Shown: positions 35,418-44,996, counted from the first letter of the stretch. The stretch: DNA of 64,000 nt from Mycobacterium sp. URHD0025 (GCF_000426065.1 NZ_AUEQ01000006.1:1-64000), one strand, 5' to 3'. The notes: generated by a model not told the origin, from the letters alone. Made by a program: numbers and translations.

Positions 35418-35759
35418 ACGTTTACTCCGACATCTGCTGAATATCGTGCCAGTCTGTCGTGGTGGGTCAGTAGATGTGTGATTTTCGCTGGCAAGGTTTC
35501 GTGGTCTTTAGCCGTTGAGTTCGACTCAGATTTTGTCGTGGCGTCTTAAGCCATGTCTGTCCTGGCCGGTTTTGCGCCGAAGTCGGCGCGGAATTTCCGT
35601 CAGGATCTCCTTCACCTGGCGTCATGCGGCGTCGGTCACGCGTGCAGGCGTATCGGAAATCGAGAACCAGTTTCAATCAGCCCGTGGCGACCGAGACCGG
35701 TGGTGCAGCGTTCCCGCAACTTCGGCCGGCGTTCGATGGCGTCGTCCAGCCCGCAACCG
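35418..35759. other. Gene-poor stretch between GIY-YIG gene and HNH remnant
   Basis: No convincing gene. It holds a short perfect hairpin TGAGT-TCG-ACTCA (35516-35528) and several short frames without recognisable protein character. It may be the fused debris of two insertions. Confidence 0.4.
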
Positions 35760-36842
35760 TCACGGGTTGATCGTCATCCCCCGGAACCACCCCGGCACGA
35801 ATGCGATATCCAGCCGGGCACTCGACTTGTACCCCAACCACGTCGCAATCCCCGACGACTGGTTGGCATAGACCCCGCGGGCCGCAGCCACCACCCGGTT
35901 GTACTCGGTGAGCCAACGGATTTCGTCGGCGATCTGCTCCAGCACCGCCCGATCGCGCCCCAGCACCTCGGTGACGATCTCGACCGCCGGCAGCTCGTGG
36001 CGCTTGTCGGTGTTGCACCGCGAGCAGGCCATCACCAGTTGGCCAGGCCGTCGATACCGACCAACGACCACGGCAGCACATGGTCGATCGGGTTGTCCGC
36101 CGGCAGGTGCGCCTTGCAGTAGAAGCAGTGCGGCGTGAATGCCTGCTTGAACGGCTACCGCACGGCGGCCAGTGCGGTGCGGTCCCGGCCGAACAGATGG
36201 CCCGCGATATCGGGCACCTCGGCGGTGAGGAACTTGTTCATTCGTCGCACATCGTCGACCCACATGATCTCCAAGGCGGGTTTGAGCAGTCCGGCGAGCC
36301 GGGCCAGGCCGGCCGCCACCCAGGGCATCAACTCGATCGCGTCACCGTGGGCGCGCAGCGTCCGGCGGGAGACGTTGGGATGCAGAAAACTGTCGTCGTA
36401 GAGAAACGGCTCATTGGTGCGGGCTCCCGGTAGCCGTTGCAGCCGGAACAACGGCTGTTGCGCCAGGCACAAGCCGGTGTCATCGATGGATGCCTGATAG
36501 ACCTCCGGCGCCGTCGTCATCGCGACACTCAGCGACGGGCCGGCCGCAGTCGAGCGGTAACACCCTGGCGGCACGTGGAATTCGTTCGTGTTCGCCGGTG
36601 GACTGCCGCAGGTCGTGACCCTCGAACGGGCGCACCTAGCGCCAGTACAGCCCCAGCACCCGGTGTGCCAAATCGGGGATGGGTACCGTCAACGGATCCG
36701 ACGGATGCTCCGGCAGGTTCTCGATGCAATGGTCGATGAGCGCCATGAGGGTGGCCAGTTTGTACGTCGCCACCCGGGCGCCGGTCTCTAAGATCGCCAC
36801 CACGCGCTGAACGAGCAGCAGGGGATCGATGGCGTTGGACAC
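35760..36842 (-). pseudogene. HNH endonuclease, multiply disrupted
   Basis: From GTG 36842. Successive pieces are IDPLLLVQRVVAILETGARV to GLYWR, then in-frame TAG (36638-36636), VRPFEGHDLRQSTGEHERIP, a frameshift near 36560, SIDDTGLCLAQQP to TALAAVR, a second TAG (36157-36155), FKQAFTPHCFYCKAHLPADN with IDHVLPWSL, a one-base loss near 36032, and VMACSRCNTDKRHELPA to the end. The CxxC/DHVLPW/CxxCN pieces form a zinc-HNH nuclease domain. Two ambers and two frameshifts show it is dead. Confidence 0.8.
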
Positions 36843-36899
36843 TTGACCTTGTTACCACGGCCCGTGGGCATTCGGGGTGTGGTCGGTTCGAGATTGACC

Positions 36900-37235
36900 C
36901 TAGCTCCACGTCTCCGGCCGCCGAGGCCGTCGATAGTCATTGCGTGATGCGAGGACATTGCCGTACTCGTCTTTGGCCCACCACCGCTCAAACGTTCCAC
37001 CCCACTGCGTAATCACTCGATGCAGCCGCACAAGGACATACTCCTTGGTGCGGTCGACCGCTTCCTGCGCTGTCGCACCGAGCTCGCACCCGTGCACGGC
37101 GAGGTCAACCGTCCCCATATCGGAGCGCATGTAGGACGTCACCGTCACGCGAACTCGATACAGTTCAAGCATTTTCGATCTGCGGAGGATGCTCGTCGGC
37201 CACCGGGTACACCGTACAAACCTCTGGTTGTTCAT
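36900..37235 (-). CDS. Small hypothetical protein
   Basis: 111 residues from ATG 37235, which follows a strong ribosome site AGGAAGGAGACC. The core ELYRVRVTVTSYMRSDMG looks beta-rich and the C-terminus is basic with Trp (FERWWAKDEYGNV). It is only 17 bp downstream of the endonuclease/exonuclease/phosphatase gene, so likely the same transcript. No family recognised. Confidence 0.6.
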   Translation of the reverse strand: MNNQRFVRCTRWPTSILRRSKMLELYRVRVTVTSYMRSDMGTVDLAVHGCELGATAQEAVDRTKEYVLVRLHRVITQWGGTFERWWAKDEYGNVLASRNDYRRPRRPETWS

Positions 37236-37252
37236 GGTCTCCTTCCTGAGCT

Positions 37253-37951
37253 TCAGTCAAACGCCGCGACCAGCGCCGAGTGGTCGGTCTCTCCGGCGAG
37301 CTTCGGCGCGTGGTCGAACTCGCAGACGCGGACGCGTCGCGCGAACTCAGGTGCGGCGAAGATGTAGTCGAGTCGGAACCCGTTGTCGCCGGGACGGCTG
37401 AACCATGAATACTCGCGGACCGTCGGGTGCAGAGACCGCCACACGTCGACGTATCCGGATGCGATCAGGCGACCAGGCATCTCAGGTCCGATGAACTTGG
37501 TGCCCTTGGGATCTTTGTCGAGATTGTTGTTGCCCGTGTTGAAGTCGCCGATGAGCAGGTCGACTTCGCTGCGTCGGGCCCGGTCGATCAAGGCCTCCCA
37601 GTACGGAAGTTTTGCGTGGGCTTGTGGCAGGTACACGCCGCAGACGATGGTCCCGTCGAACTCGGCGCACCACAGGTGACGGGCGGGCAGGTCCCTGGTG
37701 AAGCGCGATGCGCGGTCGATCGGGGTGCGCGACGCGATGAGCACAGTGTTCTGCTTCGGATCGGCCCCAGGGTGAGTGGTCTCATACCCGGCGCGTTCGA
37801 GTTGGGCGATCAGGCGAGCGCCGGTGTCGTTGGCCCGGAACTCGGTCACCACCAGCAGATCGGCGTCGTAGCCCAACAGTCGTGCGGCGAGCGCATCAGC
37901 AGACATATTGCCGCCATGGCGGATGTTCAGCGTGGCGATTCGCAGCGTCAT
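37253..37951 (-). CDS. Endonuclease/exonuclease/phosphatase family protein
   Basis: 232 residues from ATG 37951. Typical EEP motifs are present: LRIATLNIRHGG (metal-binding Asn), VTEFRAN (Glu), IGDFNTGNNNLD (Asp/Asn), LDYIFAAPE and GETDHSALVA (catalytic Asp-His). Members cut DNA at abasic sites or cleave phosphodiesters. At 232 residues it is a minimal EEP domain with no extra domain. It is the first gene of a two-gene operon inside the island. Confidence 0.88.
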   Translation of the reverse strand: MTLRIATLNIRHGGNMSADALAARLLGYDADLLVVTEFRANDTGARLIAQLERAGYETTHPGADPKQNTVLIASRTPIDRASRFTRDLPARHLWCAEFDGTIVCGVYLPQAHAKLPYWEALIDRARRSEVDLLIGDFNTGNNNLDKDPKGTKFIGPEMPGRLIASGYVDVWRSLHPTVREYSWFSRPGDNGFRLDYIFAAPEFARRVRVCEFDHAPKLAGETDHSALVAAFD

Positions 37952-38108
37952 CGGAGTGTCCTCTCGCTCGGCGTGGAATCTCCAGCGAGCCGCACAGTAT
38001 GAAGGCGAGCACCGACAAACGCCGTCAGACCTGGACGCGAAGGGGCTCAACCTTCGGGGATGCGATACGAAGCACGAGGGTGGTGCACACCGGCCACCCA
38101 CTGACTGG

Positions 38109-38480
38109 GTGGCGGCCGGGCAGCTGTGCGACAGGTTCTTCGCCAGCGACTCAGCATCGCCCTTCGCTGGCCCCGGCCACCGGGATCTGCTGCTAGAGCT
38201 CATCGAGACTGGTTGTGGTGATCCGCTGCGGTGGAGCGATATCCGCGTTGAACGGGCGATCGGTAGCCCGTACTACGACGACTCCTACACACCGTTGGAG
38301 ATCGTGTTGGATGCGCCTGACCTACTGCGTGCGTTCATCCCATTCGCTCACGCGCAGAGCGGGATTCGTGAGGAGCTGACGGCGCGCACGATCGCGGTGA
38401 TCGATCAGCTGAGGTCCCGATACAAGAGAGACATCGTCAGACAAGCGGAGAACTACTGGAGCCTCGACGATGCAGGCTAA
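38109..38480 (+). CDS. Hypothetical protein near right edge of island
   Basis: About 123 residues if started at GTG 38109; the true start is unclear because the frame stays open upstream across the divergent gene. The body is helical with acidic and aromatic patches (PLRWSDIRVERAIGSPYYDD, LLRAFIPFAHAQ). No known motif. Native-like codon use makes it plausible. The 97 bp after it hold no gene, and the island probably ends here. Confidence 0.45.
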   Translation: MAAGQLCDRFFASDSASPFAGPGHRDLLLELIETGCGDPLRWSDIRVERAIGSPYYDDSYTPLEIVLDAPDLLRAFIPFAHAQSGIREELTARTIAVIDQLRSRYKRDIVRQAENYWSLDDAG

Positions 38481-38577
38481 AAGGGATCCAGCCCACCGAG
38501 ATTGAGTATCTCCGTAGGGTCTTTGCTGCCTACTCGAACTTGCAGACGGGGCCGCCATAGGGTCTGCGCTTGTGGTG

Positions 38578-39273
38578 TCAGGCCGGCGTTGATCGGGGGT
38601 CGGCGATACGCAATCGGTTGTCGCGCTCGTGCAATGCCCGCGTTACACGCGAATGTCCGAGTTCGACGTGGGTCAACGCGGACGCCTCGGCCAGCCGGAC
38701 GTTGCCGTGCGCAATGGCGTCCACCAAGATGACGTGCTCTTGGTGCCGATCCTGGGCGTGGCCACCCGGATCAATGGCATTGAGTCGGGCCTTGCGTTCT
38801 CGCAGCAGCGCCATGACTTCATCCAGCAGAGGGTTGACCGCCAATCGTTCAATCTCCAGGTGCAGCAACGAATTACTGCTATGAAAGGCCTGGTCGTCGT
38901 GGCGGGTCATGGCATCGTGCGCGTCAGCGAGGGACGCCTGCAGAGCGGTGGGGTCGCCACCGTGGGACACGCGTTGCGCCGCGAGGCGGGCGGCAAGCGG
39001 TTCGAGCGCCGTGCGGACCTCGAAGTGGTCGGTGATATCTGACTCGGTGATCTCCGTGACGCGCGCCGTGCGCCGCGGCGAAAGTTGTGCAAGGCCGGCG
39101 CGCTCCAGCATTGGCAGCGCCTCACGCACGGGAACACGCGATACGCCGAGCTTTTCGGCGAGATCGCGCTCGCGGAGGTCGTCCCCGGGGCGCAACTCCC
39201 CGTTGATGATCATCTTCTTGATCTCGTCGTACACCCACGACGAACGTGCCTGACCCGTGCTCACCGGCCCCAT
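38578..39273 (-). CDS. GntR family (FCD-type) transcriptional regulator
   Basis: 231 residues. N-terminal winged HTH: YDEIKKMIINGELRPGDDL and LAEKLGVSRVPVREAL. C-terminal all-helical FCD effector domain with metal/ligand residues (Asp in SDITDHFEVR, His in LLHLEIE and HQEHVILV). It is divergent from a racemase/MFS/DUF6282 operon with two TTGGTATACC sites between them, so local repression relieved by the substrate is expected. Confidence 0.9.
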   Translation of the reverse strand: MGPVSTGQARSSWVYDEIKKMIINGELRPGDDLRERDLAEKLGVSRVPVREALPMLERAGLAQLSPRRTARVTEITESDITDHFEVRTALEPLAARLAAQRVSHGGDPTALQASLADAHDAMTRHDDQAFHSSNSLLHLEIERLAVNPLLDEVMALLRERKARLNAIDPGGHAQDRHQEHVILVDAIAHGNVRLAEASALTHVELGHSRVTRALHERDNRLRIADPRSTPA

Positions 39274-39318
39274 TGTCCCATCTGAGCTCGTAGGCGTTCA
39301 ACACTAGACACCGACCCA

Positions 39319-39330
39319 TTGGTATACCGA
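39319..39330. promoter_or_regulatory. GntR operator copy 1 (TTGGTATACCGA)
   Basis: TTGGTATACCGA contains the perfect palindrome GGTATACC. A second copy is at 39446. It lies 46 bp upstream of the GntR start, in the divergent promoter. The spacing of 127 bp between copies would permit looping. Confidence 0.65.
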
Positions 39331-39438
39331 AACGGCTCATGCGAGTTCCCGGGGTCCGACGCTGGGCCCGCTCTGGCTGGATATGTTTTAACTTTGGCGA
39401 AACCTAAGCCCTCATCCGGCCGCCTACTGTCGCAAATC

Positions 39439-40206
39439 GTGACACTTGGTATACCAGCGACCCTCAACGGCAAGTCTGACTCGCGGGTCCTGCGGTCCGT
39501 CATCGTGGCCAATCCGAACTCGAATGGATCGACCACTGACATGCTGGTCCGGCGTTTCCAGCGGGCGATGGACACGGCCCTTCCGGGCGCTGGTATCCCC
39601 GATGTGGTGGGCGTAACGGCAGCGACGGGCCCCTCGATGATCACGACACCACAGGCGCTATCGGCAGCTGCCGGCCACGTCCGCGATGCCGTGTGTACTG
39701 TCACACCCCGAATCCGACCTGACGCTGTGATCGTCTGCGGTTTCGGCGATCCTGGCGTGCAGCAGCTTCGAGACTGCCTGGCCGTACCCGTGATCGGGAT
39801 CGGCGAGGCATCTCTGCGGTTTGCCAGTCGGGGCGGTATCCGATTTGGAATCGTCACCACGACAGGCGATCTCGTCGAAGCACTCGCGCAGATGGTGCGC
39901 AATATCGGTTTGACTCATCTCTTCACCGGCGTGCAGCTCACGCCGACCGAACCGCTACGACTGGCAGGCCTGCCCGACCTGTCCAATCGGGAACTGGCCA
40001 CCGCGGTGCAACGCGCACTCGGTGATGGGGCGCAGAAAGTCATCGTCGGCGGCGGACCGCTCAGCAACGCCGCCGACTACCTCGAACAGTTGTATCCCGG
40101 TGTCATCGTCGACCCCGTCTATGCAGCCGCATGGTGGGCAGCGCAGCTCACCACACCGCATTCTCTTCACCAGTATGGAATGAGGGACACCGATGAGCGA
40201 CACTAG
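39439..40206 (+). CDS. Hydantoin/aspartate racemase family protein
   Basis: About 255 residues if started at GTG 39439; an upstream TTG lies inside an operator and is unlikely. The fold opens with SVIVANPNSNGSTTDML and has the two catalytic-Cys regions. The first reads VIVCGFGDPGVQQL, keeping a Cys. The second reads VIVGGGPLSNAA, where family members usually have GCAG/GC, so the second Cys is absent. It may be a lyase or non-racemase relative. It overlaps the MFS gene by 14 bp. Confidence 0.75.
   Translation: MTLGIPATLNGKSDSRVLRSVIVANPNSNGSTTDMLVRRFQRAMDTALPGAGIPDVVGVTAATGPSMITTPQALSAAAGHVRDAVCTVTPRIRPDAVIVCGFGDPGVQQLRDCLAVPVIGIGEASLRFASRGGIRFGIVTTTGDLVEALAQMVRNIGLTHLFTGVQLTPTEPLRLAGLPDLSNRELATAVQRALGDGAQKVIVGGGPLSNAADYLEQLYPGVIVDPVYAAAWWAAQLTTPHSLHQYGMRDTDERH
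39446..39457. promoter_or_regulatory. GntR operator copy 2 (TTGGTATACCAG)
   Basis: Second copy of the TTGGTATACC palindrome, close to or just inside the start of the racemase gene. Binding here would block transcription or start-site access. Confidence 0.65.
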
Positions 40207-41545
40207 TTCAGTTCTGACGCAGACACTTTCGACCGTCGAGGAACGCGACAAGACATTCCGGCGGGTGATGTTCCGCATCCTGCCGTTCGCGACGCTGATC
40301 TACATCGTTGCGTGGCTGGACCGGTCCAACGTCAGCTTCGCGAAGCTGACCATGATGGACGAACTCTCCTGGAGCGATGCTGTTTACGGCGCCGGGGCGG
40401 GAATATTCTTCATCGGCTACTTCTTCTTCGAGGTGCCCAGCAATCTGCTCCTCGCCAAGATCGGCGCCCCGAAGACCATCATGCGCATCGGCCTTGGCTG
40501 GGGTGCCGTCACACTGCTGATGGCGTTCGTCACCGAACCGTGGCACTTCTACGTTCTGCGGTTCCTACAGGGCGCTTTCGAGGCCGGGTTGCACCCCGGG
40601 CTGATCCTGTACGTGACCTTCTGGCTGCCGGCCCACCGCAGGGCGAAGGCGATCGCCGTACTGATGTCGGCCTCTCCTATCGCGCAGCTCATCGGTGGAC
40701 CACTGGCCGGGTACATCATGACCTCGACGCACGGCGCATTGAACGCCTCCGGATGGCAATGGCTGTTCCTCATCGAAGGTGTGCCAGCGATCATGCTAGG
40801 TGCCCTGACGCTGCTGTTCATGACCGACCGACCAGGTAATGCCAAGTGGCTCAACGCGACCGAGAAGGAGCACATTCGTTACGAACTGGCCATCGAGGAG
40901 CAGGAGGGCGGCCAACGTCAACACAGCTTTTCGGCCGCGCTGCGCAATCCCACCTTCTGGCTGCTGACGTTGACGTTGTTCTGCATTCTGTGGGGGAACA
41001 ACGCCATCTCGTTCTTCGGCCCCAGCCTGGTCAGGGCCACCACTGGCTTCGACGTCACGACCGTCGGCTGGATCATGTCCGGGGTATTCGCCTTCGGCTG
41101 GTTCGGCATGCTGTTCAACGGCTGGTTGGCCGATCGCTATGGTCACGTACATCGGTGCGTTGCCATCGCAGTCACTATCGGCGCCACCGGGTTGGTCCTG
41201 GCCGCTGTGGCAATGCAACTGGGCAGCGCCACGGGCGTCGTCATCGCCCTGATGATGTCAGCCGCGGGAACGATGGGCTCGATCCCGGTATTCTGGTCGC
41301 TGCCGCCACGCTTCATCTCAGGCATGGCCTTGGCCGGCGGTATCGCTCTGATCAACTCCATCGCGAACCTGGCGGGTTATTTTGCCCCGCAGTTGCTCGG
41401 ATCGCTCAAGACGGCCACCGGAACCTACACCACCGGGTTGTACATCATCGCCGGGGTAGAACTCATTGCCGCCGTCACCGTGGTGTTTTTCGTCAAGCGA
41501 CGGGCCGTGTCCGGCGCACTGCTCTCCAGCACCTCCGCTAGTTGA
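40193..41545 (+). CDS. MFS transporter, anion:cation symporter (ACS) type
   Basis: 450 residues with twelve predicted membrane segments. ACS-type markers are LPFATLIYIVAWLDRSNVSF at the first helix and FGWFGMLFNGWLADRYG between later helices. It probably imports an organic acid such as a tartrate-, phthalate- or hydantoin-type compound. It starts 14 bp inside the racemase gene and is followed after 19 bp by the DUF6282 gene, so it is a catabolic operon. Confidence 0.92.
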   Translation: MSDTSSVLTQTLSTVEERDKTFRRVMFRILPFATLIYIVAWLDRSNVSFAKLTMMDELSWSDAVYGAGAGIFFIGYFFFEVPSNLLLAKIGAPKTIMRIGLGWGAVTLLMAFVTEPWHFYVLRFLQGAFEAGLHPGLILYVTFWLPAHRRAKAIAVLMSASPIAQLIGGPLAGYIMTSTHGALNASGWQWLFLIEGVPAIMLGALTLLFMTDRPGNAKWLNATEKEHIRYELAIEEQEGGQRQHSFSAALRNPTFWLLTLTLFCILWGNNAISFFGPSLVRATTGFDVTTVGWIMSGVFAFGWFGMLFNGWLADRYGHVHRCVAIAVTIGATGLVLAAVAMQLGSATGVVIALMMSAAGTMGSIPVFWSLPPRFISGMALAGGIALINSIANLAGYFAPQLLGSLKTATGTYTTGLYIIAGVELIAAVTVVFFVKRRAVSGALLSSTSAS

Positions 41546-41564
41546 AGACAAGGAAAGGATCTCC

Positions 41565-42587
41565 GTGACAACGTTTTACAGCGAAAGCCGCCTCAACCGA
41601 TCGATGGAGCTGCCGGACCTGCTGATTGAGGGCACCTCCGATGTCCATGTGCACAGTGGGCCCTGGCTCAAATCATGCCCTGGCCGACTGAATCCTTTTC
41701 AGATCGCCGAGCAGGCTCGCGACGCCGGTATGCGCGCCCTGATGTTCTACGACCACACGTTGGGACTCAGCAGCGGGACGTCGATGCTCGTCAAGAGCCA
41801 GGTACCGGGGATCGAGATCTTCGGTGGCCTCATCATGACGACCGCGCTCGGCGGCCTCAATCCGCGGGCGGTCAAGACGGCACTGCATTACGGCGACGGA
41901 GCCAAGTTCATACACTTCGGCGCCCATTGCACCCATTTCATGGCCACCCACGAAGGGAGCTTTGTCGACGGGGTGCCGGTTCCGTTCAAGGACCAGTATC
42001 CCAAGTTCGCCGCCGAGGAACTGCCCCGCGCGGTGCGAATCCCTACCGAAGGCCCCGCCCCCGCAGAGCTTCTCGAAATCCTCGACCTGATTGCCGAGCG
42101 CCCCGACGTCCATCTGAACACGGGACATGTTTCGGTCGATGAGGCATTCCGACTGGTCGATCTGGCGCAGGCAGCGGGTATCCAGAACATTGTGGTAGCG
42201 CATCCCTGCCGCGGCCGCATGACGCTGGATCAACAGAAACTGCTGGCGTCCAAAGGTGTGTGGTTGGAGGGCGCGGTGTCGGACTGGATGTTCCACCGCG
42301 GCCTGCCGCGCACCAACTACTACGCCGAACCCGAACTCGCCGATGAGATCGCCGGCATTGCCAATGCACCTGAGTTCAGCGGAATCGTGCCGTGGGCGAG
42401 GCAGATTCGCGATATCGGCATCGAACACTTCATCCTTGTCACCGACTACGGCATCCGGTCGGGGCCGACACCGCGCGAAGGGATGCGCATCCTGATCAGC
42501 TCACTGCTCGACCTGAATTTCACCGCCGAGGAGATCCACACGATGGTGAAGGCCAATCCGCACAGGCTGCTGGGCTTGACCGACTGA
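41565..42587 (+). CDS. DUF6282/amidohydrolase-like metal hydrolase
   Basis: 340 residues from GTG 41565 after AGGAAAGGAT. Amidohydrolase-type metal ligands are visible: TSDVHVHSGPW (HxH), ALMFYDHT, HFGAHCTHFMATH, NTGHVS and VVAHPCRGR, with Asp in LVTDYGIRSG. The TIM-barrel hydrolase should act on an amide, lactone or decarboxylation substrate taken up by the MFS protein. Last gene of the GntR-controlled operon. Confidence 0.8.
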   Translation: MTTFYSESRLNRSMELPDLLIEGTSDVHVHSGPWLKSCPGRLNPFQIAEQARDAGMRALMFYDHTLGLSSGTSMLVKSQVPGIEIFGGLIMTTALGGLNPRAVKTALHYGDGAKFIHFGAHCTHFMATHEGSFVDGVPVPFKDQYPKFAAEELPRAVRIPTEGPAPAELLEILDLIAERPDVHLNTGHVSVDEAFRLVDLAQAAGIQNIVVAHPCRGRMTLDQQKLLASKGVWLEGAVSDWMFHRGLPRTNYYAEPELADEIAGIANAPEFSGIVPWARQIRDIGIEHFILVTDYGIRSGPTPREGMRILISSLLDLNFTAEEIHTMVKANPHRLLGLTD

Positions 42588-42642
42588 TCCGAGTTAAGGG
42601 TGTCAAGTCGGATTGGGGAACGTCAGAGTCCGGGTTGCAACC

Positions 42643-44625
42643 TCAGCTCTTGATCGGTGCGACGCTCGAAATCTTCTGCGTCCGCTTGTACAGCCACATG
42701 AGCACCACCGCGAACCCGATGACCCCGAGAACTTCAGCCAACGTGCCGTCATTGCCGGTGAAGATGGCCAACGGATCGTCACTTCCCGTCCCGGCGACGA
42801 ACCCAGCGAACACCACGCCGTAAAGGCTTTCACCGACGATCATGCCGGTGGCCAGCAGGACGCCGAGGCGCTTCTTACGTTCGACGTTCTCGCCGGTACG
42901 GTCAGCCCACTTGTTGTAGAACCAACCCAGCAGTGAGCCGAGCGGGATGATCAAGGTCAGGCTCATCGGCAGGTACATACCCATCCCGACGGCCAGCGGG
43001 GGCAAGCTGAACCGGGAAGTGCGACACAGGATCTCGTCGACAATGACGATCACCACGCCGATCGCCGCACCCAACCCGATCAGCGACCAGTCCAACGATC
43101 CGCCGAACACGCCCTTGGCCAGCGAGGAGATCAGCGCGGCCTGCGGGGCGGCCAGCGCATGGTCGGTGGCGCCTGGCGCACCCAGGAACCCGAACGCGCG
43201 TTGCATCAGGTCGAGCACCGGCGGAATGATCGCCGAGCCGAACAACACGCCAATCACCAACGCCACCTGCTGTTTCCACGGGGTGGCGCCGACCAGCTGG
43301 CCGGTCTTGAGATCTTGCAGGTTGTCGTTGGAGATGGTGGCCACGCCGAAAGTGATGCCGGCGACGAACAGGGTGAAGGCCACCAGCGCGAGCGACTGAC
43401 TGTCGTCTGCCGGGCCGTACACCAGCTTGACCAGCAACGCGGCGATGATCACCGTCAGGATGCCCACTCCGGAGATGGGGCTGTTCGACGATCCGATGAG
43501 GCCGGCCATGTAGCCGCACACCGCGGCGATCACCAGGCCGATGACGAAGATGAACACCACGCTCGCCACGATGATCCCGGTCGAGCTGCCATGCAGCACC
43601 GTGCCGTGACTGAAGTCCCACAGCAGCACGGCAATTGGGATCAGCATCGCTACCACGATGCCAATGACGATGGGGAACGGGATGTCGCGTTGGGTGATGT
43701 CGACGAGCTGGCCCTGCCGACGGTCACGGGCGGAGGTCAGCGCCTCCCGGATGCCCTTGATGATCGGGCGCAGGATCTTGAGCAGCGTCCACACCGCAGC
43801 GACGGCGATCGCGCCGGCCCCGATGAACCGCACCTCGTGCACGAATACCCCGTCGATGACATCGGCCACCGACTCGTCGGTCCCGAACGTTCCGATGGTG
43901 CGGATCGGTAGCAGCACCCCGAACGAGATCACGAGGCCGACGAGCATCGCGATCCCGACGGTCATCCCGATCAGGTGCCCCACCCCGACCAACGCCAGGG
44001 ACAGGCTGGCGCCGAACATCGAGCCGCCCGCACCAACGCGGAAGTATGCCGCCACGTAATTGGCCAGCACCTTGAGATTGGCCAGCAGCGCGAACCCGGC
44101 CGACACCAACGAGCCGAACGCGATGACCCGGATACCGACGCGGTTCTCTTCGACACCGCCGCTGCTGTCGCCGACCTTGAGCACCTCGGCGGCGGCCACA
44201 CCTTCGGGATAGGGGAGATCGGAGCCGGTCACCAGGGCCCGGCGCAGCGGGATGGAGTACATCACGCCGAGGATGCCGCCGACGGCGCACACCGCCACCG
44301 TGATCCAGTACGGGAAGCCGGTCCACCAGCCGATCATGATCAGACCGGGCAGCACGAAGATGATCGCCGAGAGCGTGCCCGCCGCCGAGGCGATGGTCTG
44401 CACGATGTTGTTCTCCACGATGGAGTGGTTGGCGAAGTTGCGCAGCAGTGCCATGGAGATCACAGCGGCCGGGATCGCGGTGGCGAAGGTCAGGCCGACT
44501 TTGAGGCCGAGGTAGACGTTGGCGGCGGTGAACACCAGCGTGATCGCCCCGCCGAGCAGGATCCCGCGGACGGTGAGTTCGCGCAGCGTCGGTCGGGTGG
44601 GCGTTTCTGCGGTGTCGCTGGCCAA
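42643..44625 (-). CDS. OPT family oligopeptide/metal transporter
   Basis: 660 residues with about 14-16 membrane segments. N-terminal TLRELTVRGILLGGAITLVF and NVYLGLKVGLTFATAIPAAV are the OPT signature. PYPEGVAAAEVLK and IGSSNSPISGVG are also diagnostic. It imports oligopeptides or metal chelates. It stands alone; the 55-bp gap to the DUF6282 gene end is convergent. Confidence 0.92.
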   Translation of the reverse strand: MASDTAETPTRPTLRELTVRGILLGGAITLVFTAANVYLGLKVGLTFATAIPAAVISMALLRNFANHSIVENNIVQTIASAAGTLSAIIFVLPGLIMIGWWTGFPYWITVAVCAVGGILGVMYSIPLRRALVTGSDLPYPEGVAAAEVLKVGDSSGGVEENRVGIRVIAFGSLVSAGFALLANLKVLANYVAAYFRVGAGGSMFGASLSLALVGVGHLIGMTVGIAMLVGLVISFGVLLPIRTIGTFGTDESVADVIDGVFVHEVRFIGAGAIAVAAVWTLLKILRPIIKGIREALTSARDRRQGQLVDITQRDIPFPIVIGIVVAMLIPIAVLLWDFSHGTVLHGSSTGIIVASVVFIFVIGLVIAAVCGYMAGLIGSSNSPISGVGILTVIIAALLVKLVYGPADDSQSLALVAFTLFVAGITFGVATISNDNLQDLKTGQLVGATPWKQQVALVIGVLFGSAIIPPVLDLMQRAFGFLGAPGATDHALAAPQAALISSLAKGVFGGSLDWSLIGLGAAIGVVIVIVDEILCRTSRFSLPPLAVGMGMYLPMSLTLIIPLGSLLGWFYNKWADRTGENVERKKRLGVLLATGMIVGESLYGVVFAGFVAGTGSDDPLAIFTGNDGTLAEVLGVIGFAVVLMWLYKRTQKISSVAPIKS

Positions 44626-44751
44626 CTTGGCATCCTCTCGGTTGCGGTTGCTGACTAACGGTAGGCGCTGGGCTGCGGAATCGCGGCATGATCGGGACCG
44701 GCACTGTCACAGAGCGCCGATGAAATGGGATTTGATTGGTACTCTGGTCCC

Positions 44752-44991
44752 ATGGAGGCTGTCATCGATTCCGGCGGTCGAGTCGTCCTGCCCAAGCAAC
44801 TGCGCGATGCTCTGGGTCTGGTTCCGGGAACGAAGGTCGATATTTCTGCGTATGGCGGCGGACTGCAGATCGTCCCGGGAGGGCGAACGGCACGCCTTGA
44901 GCGAGACGACGACGGGCGTTTGGTCGCCGCCTCTGAAACGATCGTCACGGACGAGATGATGTTCGCCCTCATCGATTCGGGACGGCGCTGA
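44752..44991 (+). CDS. vapB: VapB-type AbrB/MazE antitoxin
   Basis: 79 residues from ATG 44752. The swapped-hairpin DNA-binding start AVIDSGGRVVLPKQLRDALG is clear, and the C-terminal helix (ETIVTDEMMFALIDSG) should bind the toxin. It sits 5 bp upstream of the PIN-domain toxin gene. It should neutralise VapC and autoregulate the promoter. Confidence 0.88.
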   Translation: MEAVIDSGGRVVLPKQLRDALGLVPGTKVDISAYGGGLQIVPGGRTARLERDDDGRLVAASETIVTDEMMFALIDSGRR

Positions 44992-44996
44992 CGTCG

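Noticed and set aside
35511..35528. T-arm-like sequence (GAGTTCGACTC) suggesting a tRNA fragment at the island
   Set aside because: The loop is too short for a T-loop and no acceptor or anticodon arms can be folded around it.
36155..36638. Amber-codon recoding in the HNH gene
   Set aside because: Two frameshifts accompany the TAG codons, so ordinary decay explains them.
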